A DNA stretch of 64,000 bases, taken from the NCBI RefSeq assembly GCF_963667555.1, contig NZ_OY763421.1, positions 761,562 to 825,561 on the forward strand, given 5' to 3'. The notes under the pieces are model-generated. The model made no database searches, was not told the origin of the DNA, and saw nothing but the letters and a program-made list of their open reading frames with translations. A program made the position numbers and the translations under genes. Positions 17,204 to 26,052 of the stretch are shown one piece after another. Position 1 is the stretch's first letter; each line of letters opens with the position of its first letter. The stretch is from an uncultured Methanolobus sp. (GTDB lineage: Archaea; Halobacteriota; Methanosarcinia; Methanosarcinales; Methanosarcinaceae).

Positions 17204-17886
17204 ATGAACTGTCCAAAATGTAAGAGTTCCAATCACAAAAAGAATGGAAAAGTTGGTGGGCGCCAACGCTACAAATGTCATGATTGCGGATACAATTATA
17301 CCGTAGAAATAAAATCAACTGCTAGTTCCACTTCTGTTAAAAGACAGGCATTACAACTTTATCTTGAAGGATTAGGTTTTCGTTCTATCGGAAGAATTTT
17401 AGGAGTAAGCCATGTTTCAGTATACAAATGGATTAAGAAATTTGGCCAGGAATTAGAGGATCTAAAAAACGAAAATGAGATAGAGATTGTAGAATTAGAT
17501 GAGATGCACACTTATATAGGTAACAAAAAAAATATTGCTGGATCTGGATTGCTATTGATAGAATTGGGAAAAGATTCATCAACTGTTCTTTTGGCAGCAG
17601 AGGAACAGAAACTGGCATACAACTATGGGACAAACTAAAGGATATTGGGATAAAAGAAGTCATGACGGATCATTGGAAAGCATATGCAGAGTTTATTCCA
17701 GAGGCCATTCATACTCGATCCAAAGCTGAAACATATACGGTAGAAGGATATAATAGTATATTCAGGCATTTTCTGGCAAGGTTGAGAAGAAAATCTAAAT
17801 GTTATACAAAGAGTCTTGAAATGTTGCGATACTCTGTCTTAATGTTAATGAAATACCGAAATAATGAGATGACTATGTTTGATTAA
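17204..17886 (+). CDS. IS1-family transposase read in two frames (-1 frameshift)
   Basis: An IS1-type transposase. The first frame (17204 to about 17530) has the zinc ribbon (CPKCKSSNHKKNGKVGGRQRYKC), a helix-turn-helix (RSIGRILGVSHVSVYKWIK) and the first catalytic Asp in VELDEMHTYIG. Translation must then slip -1 in an A8 run (17525-17532) to enter a frame reading YCWIWIAIDRIGKRF, then GTETGIQLWDKL, MTDHWKAYAEF and VEGYNSIFRHFLARLRRKSK, which hold the other catalytic residues. The first frame without slippage ends at 17638. Bacterial IS1 uses programmed slippage at an A-run; this may be the same or a disabling indel. Element ends were not identified. Confidence 0.75.
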
Positions 17887-18146
17887 CAATGCCATATTTT
17901 GTTAACAAGTTCGGTAGCTTCTTCTTCAGAATCAACCATTCTTATGGTAACCTGAGCATTCCTGAAAAAGTTTAGTTCTTTTATACCGATCCGCAATGCT
18001 ACCATCCCAAGTTCTTCTGAATATTTTCCATTCAGATATTTTGAGATAAGTGGCAGGTCAGGTGTTTCATCAAGGTGTGCGATTATCCTTAGTTTCCATG
18101 GGTCAGCAATACATGGAAGGACTTTCTCTATACTTTTTACACGCAT
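17883..18146 (-). CDS. Conserved methanogen hypothetical, 87 aa
   Basis: A small protein whose beginning (VKSIEKVLPCIADPWKLRIIAHLD) resembles the N-terminal region of methanogen proteins annotated as iron-sulfur or oxidoreductase accessory proteins, but no iron-sulfur motif is present here. The C-terminus (EEEATELVNKIWHC) ends directly against the IS1-type transposase gene, with stops overlapping by 4 nt, so the original 3' end could have been altered by insertion. The promoter lies in the AT-rich region shared divergently with the hydantoinase-like gene. Function unknown. Confidence 0.5.
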   Translation of the reverse strand: MRVKSIEKVLPCIADPWKLRIIAHLDETPDLPLISKYLNGKYSEELGMVALRIGIKELNFFRNAQVTIRMVDSEEEATELVNKIWHC

Positions 18147-18295
18147 TTAAACCCCAAACATTAAACTTCACATTTAAATCCACTTTATTATGGTGAATAT
18201 GCATTTAAAAATCTTTTGAAACACATATACTTAAATATCCACGCAACAATCTATAAATTAGAACTTCATATTATTTTTAAAAAAGGTGATAAGAG

Positions 18296-20230
18296 ATGCA
18301 TTACGGTCTTGGGATTGATGCCGGTGGAACATATACGGATGCAGTGCTAATAAGAGGCTCAGACGGCGTTATAGTTGATTCTAAAAAGGCTTTTACAACT
18401 TATCCTGACCTTCAGACAGGCATAAAGAACGTACTGGATTCACTGGATCAGGAACTACTCAAGAATGTCAACCTTGTATCAGTTTCCACAACCCTTTCCA
18501 CAAACTCACTACTTGAAGGCACCGGGACCTCAGTTGCTCTTATCATCATTGGCGAAAAGCCTGCTCAGACAGAATTTCCGGCTGAGTTTGTAATTTGTGT
18601 AAAAGGTGGCCATGATACACGGGGTGACGAGGCATGTGAGCTGGATGTGGCTGCAGTTGAGAGTTTTGTCCTGAGTACAAGGACAAAAGTATCTGCTTAT
18701 GCAGTTTCGGGTTATTTCGGTGCACGCAACCCGGAACATGAGATTCAGGCCAAAGAGTTGATAACTAAGATGACCGGGATGCCGGTAGTTTGCGGCCATG
18801 AATTGTCACAGGAACTTGGTGCTTATGAGAGGGCTGTTACTGCTGTCTTAAATGCCCAGCTCATGCCCATCACCTATCAATTCGTAAATTCTGTTGTAAA
18901 AGATGTCAGGGGACGTGGCATTGATGCACGTCTTCTGATGCTCAAATGTGACGGCTCGGTCTATAATATAGAGGATGCGCTGGAAAAACCCATAGAAACT
19001 ATATTCTCAGGTCCGGCTGCAAGTCTTCTGGGTGCATCATACCTGTCTAAAATGGAAACATGCGCTGTAATTGACATAGGAGGAACAAGCACCGACGTTT
19101 CAATGCTCCGTGACGGTGTTCCTGAGATAAGTAGTTCCGGCGCTGTTGTTGGCGGCTGGAAGACCCGTGTCAGAGCCATGAAAATGGAAACATCGGCAAC
19201 CGGCGGTGATAGTCACATCTGGGTGCAGGATATGCAGGCTCATGTGGGACCCAGAAGAGTCTTGCCTTTGTGCGTCGCTTCGACAATGTATCCTGATCTG
19301 CTGAACAAGCTCAAAAGAAGCAGGGTTGTGCCACGGAATCATATGGATGAGAATCTCCAGCCAACAAAGTTCTTTGTCAGGACAGCATATGAGGCTTCTG
19401 ATCTTGATGATGATGAGACCGAAGTTCTCTCAATGATAGGCAGTGAACCTGTTTCAGTTACCGATCTAACTTCGGACATGAGGAGAAACATTCCGCCGGG
19501 GGTGCTGGATTCCCTTATTCGAAAAAGGCTTGTACAGGGAATAGGATTTACACCCACAGACGCACTTCATGTTCTTGGAATCTATACAAAATGGGATGTG
19601 CAGGCTTCTGAGACAGGTGCTGCCAATCTTGCACGTTATACTATGAAAGGAAAATATGATTTCTGCACGCAGGTGAGGGAACTTGTGGCAAAGAACATGG
19701 CAGCAGATCTCATGTCCTATATACTGCCACATCATCCCGCCGGGATGATAGCAGACCTGCTTGACGATAAATATCCTGCAAAATTCAAGGTTGAGATACC
19801 GGTTGTTTTGCTGGGAGGTCCTTCCGGAGCATATGATAGTGAACTAAGTTCCATGATCGATGCTGAAGTAGTTGTTCCAGAATTCTCAGACGTTGGAAAT
19901 GCAGTTGGAGCACTTGCTGGTAAAGGCGTCAAGAGAATTGAGATAATGATAACTCCTGCCTCCCTGGAAAATCCTGATGAGGATTTCCTTGTGTTCTCTC
20001 CTGTTGGCAGGGGACGCTTTAAGAATTATGTCGATGCTGTGGAATTTGCAACAAATACCGGCAAAGAGCTTGTCCTTGATTATGAGATACGTTGTGGTAT
20101 TTTGGAACAGGACACTAAAATTACTGTCTCAAAGAAAACTGTCTCACCTGATAACTGGTCACATCCGCCACTGGAAACCAGGGTAATAGTTGTAGGAATT
20201 GGCAATCCTATGATGATACTAAAAGATTGA
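18296..20230 (+). CDS. Hydantoinase/oxoprolinase-family protein
   Basis: A 644-residue member of the hydantoinase A/oxoprolinase family with an actin-like ATPase fold. The N-terminal phosphate-binding loop is GLGIDAGGTYTDAVLI, a second phosphate motif is AVIDIGGTSTDVSML near residue 260, and an adenosine-binding Gly-rich segment is VVLLGGPSGAYDSEL. Family members open hydantoin or 5-oxoproline rings with ATP, usually with a B subunit, but no B subunit gene is nearby. In methanogens these single proteins are of unknown substrate. The ATG follows AAAAGGTGAT, a strong ribosome-binding site. Confidence 0.85.
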   Translation: MHYGLGIDAGGTYTDAVLIRGSDGVIVDSKKAFTTYPDLQTGIKNVLDSLDQELLKNVNLVSVSTTLSTNSLLEGTGTSVALIIIGEKPAQTEFPAEFVICVKGGHDTRGDEACELDVAAVESFVLSTRTKVSAYAVSGYFGARNPEHEIQAKELITKMTGMPVVCGHELSQELGAYERAVTAVLNAQLMPITYQFVNSVVKDVRGRGIDARLLMLKCDGSVYNIEDALEKPIETIFSGPAASLLGASYLSKMETCAVIDIGGTSTDVSMLRDGVPEISSSGAVVGGWKTRVRAMKMETSATGGDSHIWVQDMQAHVGPRRVLPLCVASTMYPDLLNKLKRSRVVPRNHMDENLQPTKFFVRTAYEASDLDDDETEVLSMIGSEPVSVTDLTSDMRRNIPPGVLDSLIRKRLVQGIGFTPTDALHVLGIYTKWDVQASETGAANLARYTMKGKYDFCTQVRELVAKNMAADLMSYILPHHPAGMIADLLDDKYPAKFKVEIPVVLLGGPSGAYDSELSSMIDAEVVVPEFSDVGNAVGALAGKGVKRIEIMITPASLENPDEDFLVFSPVGRGRFKNYVDAVEFATNTGKELVLDYEIRCGILEQDTKITVSKKTVSPDNWSHPPLETRVIVVGIGNPMMILKD

Positions 20231-20265
20231 GGATCAATATTTTAATTTCAATTTTAATTTTGATT

Positions 20266-23064
20266 TCAATTCATTGCAGGAAGGATCACATGGACCTTTG
20301 TTCCAACACCTTCCATGCTTTCTATCCAGAGTCTTCCGCCATGATCTTCTGTAACCCTTTTACAGATATTAAGGCCAATGCCTGCACCTCCATATCTGCG
20401 TGTCAGTGAACCGTCAAGCTGGTAGAAACTGTCAAATGTTTTCATTACTTTTGTATCAGGTATTCCTATACCTGTATCTTCAATGACCACGTGTATTCCG
20501 ATCTCTTCATGTTTTCCTGAAATTGAGACTTTACCACCGGATGGTGTGAATTTGAATGCATTGTCGATCAGGTGAATGAAAACTTCACTGAGGTAATTCG
20601 AGTCACCACTTACAAATGGAAGTGAATCAGGGACCTTATTCTCTACTGTAAGTTGCTTATCTGTATTTTCCATTGCAATTATGGAAAGTGCTTTGTCTAT
20701 GACCTGTGGAAGTCTTAGTTCAGAGTATTCATAATCATAATTTTTGGCTTGCAGGGAGCTCATGAAAAGCAGCGATTCTATCAGACGCTTTAATTGTCCT
20801 GAATTGCTGTTCACAACTTTCATGGCCCTTTTCTGTTCCTTGTTCAGCGGACCGAGTGTCTCATCACCGACCAGCTCACCAAAGCCCATTATAGAAATAA
20901 GAGGGGTTTTCAACTCATGGCTCATTGTTGCCAGGAAATTGCTCTTCATTTCATCAAGGGAATGAAGTTCATCATTTGCTTTCCTGAGTTCATTGTTGAT
21001 GTCTTCCAGCTTACTGTTGTAGTTTTTCAGTTCATCCTCTGAGTTCTTGAGCAGGATCATGCCTCCCATCATCTGGGTTATAAGGGAAAGCTGTCTTGCA
21101 TCACTCTTTGTGTAATCCTCTTTCTTGTTTGCAACTGCCAGAAAACCTACAACTTCATTTTCATAGAGTATTGGCGCTGCAATATATGACCACATCTTCA
21201 GTCTTTTGAATATCTCCGGACATCTTGCAAGCTCAATTTCACTCGGTTCATTCATTATGAGAGGCTTTTTGTTCTCCAGCAATTCTGTCCACCGATAGCA
21301 ACTTTCAAGTCCTGATATCAGGTCGCTGTCAGTAAAACCGTGCATTTTCAATATATTCTCGGGCTGAGTAATTATAGAGGACATATTTCTATTTGCATCA
21401 AAGAACCCAAGAACTCCGGCTTCACTTCCGGTAAGTTTAATTGATTCTGCCAGTGCAAAATTGCGGATGTTATCTATGGATAATCCATTCATGTAGCTTA
21501 ATTCATGCAGTGTTTCAAGACACGATTCATCAACAAGCAATGCACTTTGCGCTTTTTTGAGGTCTGTAAAATCGTTAATTATGAATACTGTTTTGTCACC
21601 GGTCTTTGCAAAATAGGTAACAACCTCTCTTTTACTTCCATCAAGACATGTTATGATCCTTTCACCACTTATTCCGGTATCACTACTTTTAGATATCTCA
21701 TTCCAGTTTTCCTGAACCTTTCGGCGGTATTCCGGATCAGGGTAAACTGTTTCCCACCATTTGCCAATAGTTGGTATGTCATCGGTTGTGTACCCAATCA
21801 TTTCAGTGAGCTTGTGGTTTGTATATTCAAACTCTCCAAGAGAATTCATAATGGCTATGGGAAGCGGGGAGTTATCGATTATTTTCATGAAGTTTTCTTC
21901 ATTTTCTTTTATTGCCCTTTCAGCCTGCTTTATTTCAGTGATATCATGGGTTATTTCAAGACGGACATCGCTTCCATCTGTCCATTTGATGATTCTGTCC
22001 ATGACAAGATAATCCCTTTCAGCAAGAGGATTATGGTATTCCCATTTGTACGTCTGGTTCTTATTTTTGAGTATAATGCAATTAGTACAGAAATCACATG
22101 GTTCACTAAATCCCTGAAGCACATGATAGCATTTCTTTCCAATGGGGTTCCCTTTAATTATCTGCTTCAGGAACTTGTTGACATATAATATTTCATGTGT
22201 GTAAGGATCAGATACATAGACCGGTTCCTCAATGCTGTCAAATATAGACAATAATTGCCGTCTTTCCAGGTTAAGGTCCTTTGCAATAGAGTTTTTCCTG
22301 AATGCCATGCTAAGCATATTTGCATAGGTGTTAAGTATCGCAATATCCTTGTCAGCCCATTCTCCGGTCGTTCTGACATTATCAAAACCTATGAAGCCTC
22401 CTATCTCACTTTCGATAAAGAATGGAAGGACGATAAGTGATCTGATATTCTGGCTCATAAGGAGCTGTTTTTCAGCTTCTGCTTCCGGTGGAAGTTTTTT
22501 AATATCTATTATATGGATGGATCCATTTTCCTCAAGTTCCTCGTTCCACCAATGGAAATCAGAGCCCGGAAGATCCTGAAGCCTGTCTTTTTGCGGTTTA
22601 ACGCCATTTGCACACCATTCATGTGTGTTGCTTGCCAGATTTCCGTTGTCGATAAGTCTGAATACGTATGCACGGTCAGCATTGCAGAGTTCACCAAGCA
22701 TACCAAGTGACTCTTCTATTTTCTCATCCAGATCGTCTGCAAAGGCAAGCTCAGAAGAGATTTTAGACAGCATGCTTTCAATCTGATATTTTATCATTAG
22801 CCTGTCGTGGGCATCTTTATTTTTTTGTACTTCTGCTTCAAGGTCCTTTTTCAATGCAGTGACTTTGAGATTGTGCGCTATTACAAAAAAGATAAGTATT
22901 GCAAGAAAAATCATCCAGATTAGTTTTTGTTCACCTTCTAAGACGTAGACATGGAACAGGACAAATCCCAAAAGCACTAAAAAAGGCAAGATCATTATGC
23001 ATAGCTTGTTTTCAGCGTTGTTTTTCATCCTTATCACAGTCTTTAATACATGAATCTGTTGCAA
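20266..23064 (-). CDS. Membrane GAF-PAS-PAS-GAF sensor histidine kinase
   Basis: A kinase of about 932 residues. Two N-terminal membrane helices (residues about 22-60) precede a GAF domain (95-250), a PAS domain with a cysteine cluster (CYHVLQGFSEPCDFCTNC), a second PAS (380-505), a second GAF (515-660), a dimerisation domain with phosphoacceptor H716 (MSHELKTPLISIMGFG) and an HATPase with N (DNAFKFTP), G1 (DTGIGIP) and G2 (GGAGIGLN) boxes. It autophosphorylates and passes phosphate to a receiver; none is adjacent, though a lone receiver lies at 922. The start is uncertain between TTG 23064 and ATG 23028. Confidence 0.88.
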   Translation of the reverse strand: MQQIHVLKTVIRMKNNAENKLCIMILPFLVLLGFVLFHVYVLEGEQKLIWMIFLAILIFFVIAHNLKVTALKKDLEAEVQKNKDAHDRLMIKYQIESMLSKISSELAFADDLDEKIEESLGMLGELCNADRAYVFRLIDNGNLASNTHEWCANGVKPQKDRLQDLPGSDFHWWNEELEENGSIHIIDIKKLPPEAEAEKQLLMSQNIRSLIVLPFFIESEIGGFIGFDNVRTTGEWADKDIAILNTYANMLSMAFRKNSIAKDLNLERRQLLSIFDSIEEPVYVSDPYTHEILYVNKFLKQIIKGNPIGKKCYHVLQGFSEPCDFCTNCIILKNKNQTYKWEYHNPLAERDYLVMDRIIKWTDGSDVRLEITHDITEIKQAERAIKENEENFMKIIDNSPLPIAIMNSLGEFEYTNHKLTEMIGYTTDDIPTIGKWWETVYPDPEYRRKVQENWNEISKSSDTGISGERIITCLDGSKREVVTYFAKTGDKTVFIINDFTDLKKAQSALLVDESCLETLHELSYMNGLSIDNIRNFALAESIKLTGSEAGVLGFFDANRNMSSIITQPENILKMHGFTDSDLISGLESCYRWTELLENKKPLIMNEPSEIELARCPEIFKRLKMWSYIAAPILYENEVVGFLAVANKKEDYTKSDARQLSLITQMMGGMILLKNSEDELKNYNSKLEDINNELRKANDELHSLDEMKSNFLATMSHELKTPLISIMGFGELVGDETLGPLNKEQKRAMKVVNSNSGQLKRLIESLLFMSSLQAKNYDYEYSELRLPQVIDKALSIIAMENTDKQLTVENKVPDSLPFVSGDSNYLSEVFIHLIDNAFKFTPSGGKVSISGKHEEIGIHVVIEDTGIGIPDTKVMKTFDSFYQLDGSLTRRYGGAGIGLNICKRVTEDHGGRLWIESMEGVGTKVHVILPAMN

Positions 23065-23086
23065 ATAAATGCAAATAAATGCAAAT
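23061..23086. repeat. 10-bp tandem repeat at the kinase start
   Basis: GCAAATAAAT occurs twice in tandem plus a partial third copy. It overlaps the longer possible start of the sensor kinase. The following ~280 bases up to the sirtuin gene hold only AT-rich promoter-like sequence (for example TAGTATATAAATTT near 23139). Confidence 0.6.
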
Positions 23087-23372
23087 ATGATTGCCGCTGC
23101 AACATTCTAATGATTTTATAACATTGCTTACCCCTTTTAGTATATAAATTTATTTAATTATTTTTAATAAAAATATTTGTTACTGTGCGTTTTCTAACAA
23201 AACGCTCCCTATCTTGTTTTTGTATATTATTTCTTTTTTCACAGAGCGTTATGTTTTTATAAGTGCACAAATACACTTTCTTACTTATCTCTAGGTGTCT
23301 TTGATTGAAATATCAGAAACATGATTGATCTATCAAAGAAACTCTTATATCCGTATGGAATAAACTGGTTTT

Positions 23373-24104
23373 ATGCAGAGATTTCTTGAGCTTCTGGAAA
23401 CGTCAGAGAATTGTGTCTTTCTAAGCGGAGCCGGTATATCCACATTTTCCGGAATTCCGGATTTCAGAGGCAGTAATGGCCTTTATGCAAAATATGATGC
23501 AAACAAGATATTCGATCTTGCATATTTCCATAAGGATCCTGCATATTTCTATACCCATGCCAGGGAATTCATCTATGACCTGGACACTAAGGAACCAAAT
23601 CTAATTCACAGAACTCTGGCAACGATGGAGAAACAAGGCCGTTTAAGTTTTGTCATCACCCAGAACATCGATCTGCTCCACCAGAAAGCAGGCTCAAAAA
23701 GCGTAATCGAGATACACGGCTCGCCTGCAAAACACAAATGCCTTTCCTGCGGTTTGAATTATTCCTATGATGATGTCCGTAAGCTTCTGGAAAAAGAGAT
23801 GGTACCGCATTGCACTAAGTGCAGTGGCCTTATTAAACCGGATATAATATTCTTTGGCGAAATGCTGGATGAGACTGCAATTACGGATGCTGTAACAGTC
23901 AGTTCAAAAGCAGACCTTTTTGTGGTGATCGGCTCATCACTTGTAGTCCAGCCAGCCGCAAGTCTTCCTATCTATTCTCTGAAAAGTGGCGGCAAGCTTG
24001 TGATAGTTAACAATATGCCAACGCCGCTGGACGGATATGCATACCTGAAATATGATGAACTGGGTGACTTTTTCAGTCACCTGTCATCTTATCTCAATAA
24101 GTAA
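23373..24104 (+). CDS. Sir2-family NAD-dependent protein deacylase
   Basis: A 243-residue sirtuin. It has the NAD-binding signature GAGISTFSGIPDFRG (residues about 20-34), TQNIDLLHQKAG with the Asn-Ile-Asp triad, the catalytic His of EIHGS, a four-cysteine zinc module (CLSC and CTKC), and KPDIIFFGEML with the GS of VIGSSL further on. Sirtuins remove acyl groups from lysine using NAD+; archaeal targets include Alba. Archaeal deacylation of metabolic enzymes is possible. It has its own promoter upstream and is followed by a convergent pirin gene. Confidence 0.92.
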   Translation: MQRFLELLETSENCVFLSGAGISTFSGIPDFRGSNGLYAKYDANKIFDLAYFHKDPAYFYTHAREFIYDLDTKEPNLIHRTLATMEKQGRLSFVITQNIDLLHQKAGSKSVIEIHGSPAKHKCLSCGLNYSYDDVRKLLEKEMVPHCTKCSGLIKPDIIFFGEMLDETAITDAVTVSSKADLFVVIGSSLVVQPAASLPIYSLKSGGKLVIVNNMPTPLDGYAYLKYDELGDFFSHLSSYLNK

Positions 24105-24133
24105 AAACAGTTCACCCATGCCTTCAGTCAGAT

Positions 24134-24835
24134 TCAGTAATTCCCTGTTGCATCTACAAGGATGAAACTGGCATCTATGCCTGCTTTAATGACGATGGTC
24201 TCGTTCTGGTTTATGCGTATCTGGTCGTTCATTGCGAGCTTTTCACCGCAGGCTGTGATCTCTCCTTCAAGCACATAAATGAATACATACCTTGAGACAT
24301 CTGTCAATATTTCAATAGTCTTTCCTGATTCAAGTTTTGACATGTTGACCGTGGTATTTGCCCTGAGTTTTACTGCTCCCGTATATCCCTGGCCAGCCAC
24401 AGGTACAAGTTCATTGCGGCGGCTGTCAATGTCAAAATTCTCCATCCTGCATGCAGGTTTCATATTCTGCATAAGAGGATCGATCCACATGCGGCAGAGG
24501 CGTGTGTCCTTGCCGGACATGTTCATGTCTGTGAAAGTGACTCCGCTTCCACTTGAAAGTACCTGCACGTCACCGGCCTTCAATGTTTCTTTTACTCCGG
24601 TGCTGTCCTCATGGTTCAGTTCGCCTTCAAGGACAATGGTGACGATCTCCTTATCGTTCACTGATTCCGGTTTGTAGAACTTGCCTGCCCTGAGTATCTC
24701 ATCGTTGAATACCTTCAGGTCTCCGAAGTGCGTGTTTTTCATATCCAGATAGTCTGAATATGAGAATATCCAGTAACCGCTTACAGCGCTGTTTTCGACG
24801 AAATGTCTTTCATCTGCTCTAACTACCTTTATCAT
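24134..24835 (-). CDS. Pirin-like bicupin lacking the usual metal ligands
   Basis: A protein of about 233 residues with the N-terminal pirin signature (MIKVVRADERHFVENSAVSG, then YSDYLDMKNTHFGDLKVFND) and the two cupin barrels. Typical pirins bind iron through an HPH motif and an H-x-E motif; here those positions read FYKPESVNDKEIVT and GVTFTDMN, so both His pairs are absent. It may therefore be non-metal-binding or regulatory rather than a quercetinase-type enzyme. Start ATG 24835 follows AGGAAGAT; the longer frame to 24868 is less likely. It converges with the sirtuin gene. Confidence 0.8.
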   Translation of the reverse strand: MIKVVRADERHFVENSAVSGYWIFSYSDYLDMKNTHFGDLKVFNDEILRAGKFYKPESVNDKEIVTIVLEGELNHEDSTGVKETLKAGDVQVLSSGSGVTFTDMNMSGKDTRLCRMWIDPLMQNMKPACRMENFDIDSRRNELVPVAGQGYTGAVKLRANTTVNMSKLESGKTIEILTDVSRYVFIYVLEGEITACGEKLAMNDQIRINQNETIVIKAGIDASFILVDATGNY

Positions 24836-24945
24836 AATATCTTCCTGTTTTTTGGGAGTATTTGACATTGGTGTTTAAGTATTTGACTGTGAAGCAGATG
24901 CTTTTTGTGGAAAGCCAGACAAAAATAAAGTCAGGTTGAAAATTT

Positions 24946-25237
24946 TAGTTCCAAAAAACGGTTTGCAATCTAAAAACAAAGTAACCATCCGCCGAGGGCG
25001 GCACATTTCGATAATTCTATACAGAAAATCATTTATTACGATTGTATTTAGGCTAGAATTGTTACGAAACTCATACAAAAAATTCAATGGCATTACGCAG
25101 AGCATTTGATTTTATCATTAAGGAAAACGCCGGCTTCGCCGTGCCCTTCGGGACAAGTTAAGTTATTCATGAAAGACAAAAAATCATATCAAGCTGATAA
25201 AACCATCCTGCTTACTTTAAAGATTACATAGAGCCAA
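24946..25237. repeat. Dispersed hairpin repeat, copy D
   Basis: Left end CCAAAAAACGGTTTGCAATC, left hairpin CCGCCGAGGGCGG (24989-25001) with CACATTTCG, a divergent middle, right hairpin GCCGGCTTCGCCG (about 25129-25141) with TGCCCTTCGGGA, then AGTTATTCAT. A possible right end is the TAGAGCC at 25231-25237. It fills the interval between the pirin and Hsp20 genes, which otherwise shows nothing. Confidence 0.7.
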
Positions 25238-25284
25238 AGCAGGAATTCTAAGAGCCAAAAAAAGAAAATAGTTTAACTGCCGCC

Positions 25285-25791
25285 TTATTCTTCATCAGCG
25301 GCACGTTCAAACGTAAGTTCCAGTACGCCATTCTTGTAACTTGCGACCATTGTTTGCGGGTCTACGCCACATGGAAGATCGATGACCCTTGAGTAACCAG
25401 TGTCGTTTGTTATAACAGTTATTTCAACGTGGGAGCAGTATGGGTAATATTCCACATTCTTTTCCTCAACTCCAAGGTCTGCAAGCAGGACAAGCTTGTC
25501 ATCGGTTTCAAAGATGTCTATGAAAGGCTCCTTCTTGAGGATGTAGAAATCATCTTCCTCATCTTCATCTTCGTAATCAAGATCCTCATATTCATGCTGT
25601 CCACTGAACCCGAATACAGTAGGCTTCTTACCTGGCTGCCCGATGATAGTAAATCCGCGAATCACAGTTTTTCCGTCTTCTTCTGTGATGCTGCCGGAGA
25701 ACATCTTTAATATGTGTTCTATCAGTTCATCGATGCTCGTTATTCTGTCAGGCGTTTCGTCATCACCGGAGTAATGATCTTTTTCGTTCAT
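25285..25791 (-). CDS. Hsp20/alpha-crystallin-like small heat-shock protein
   Basis: A 168-residue protein with an acidic N-terminal half (a run of Asp/Glu around residues 70-82) and a C-terminal alpha-crystallin domain: FIDIFETDDKLVLLADLGVEEKNVEY, then SRVIDLPCGVDPQTMVASYKNGVLELTFER. The A-x-x-x-N-G-V-L motif is the family hallmark. It probably acts as an ATP-independent holdase. Related archaeal proteins are sometimes labelled GvpH because they sit in gas-vesicle clusters, but no gvp genes are visible here. It has a separate promoter region shared with the divergent lysA. Confidence 0.82.
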   Translation of the reverse strand: MNEKDHYSGDDETPDRITSIDELIEHILKMFSGSITEEDGKTVIRGFTIIGQPGKKPTVFGFSGQHEYEDLDYEDEDEEDDFYILKKEPFIDIFETDDKLVLLADLGVEEKNVEYYPYCSHVEITVITNDTGYSRVIDLPCGVDPQTMVASYKNGVLELTFERAADEE

Positions 25792-26052
25792 TCCTATACC
25801 TCTTTTTCTGAAACAGGGTTCATAACGGACTATTCAAAGGTAACATTTTTCTGTTTTAACTGCCTGATGCAACCTTGATTGTTCTAATTTATGCGAACAA
25901 GTTGTATATATATTCTGCGTTCAGAATCAGCAGCCTTAAAAATAAAAGTAAGTTGCAAGTTCCTGTTTTAGTTTCATTTCACAGCTTTTTCCAATCAACT
26001 ATTTATCTTTGTACCGAGATTTAAGGAACCAGAGATTAAAAAGAGGAATTAT

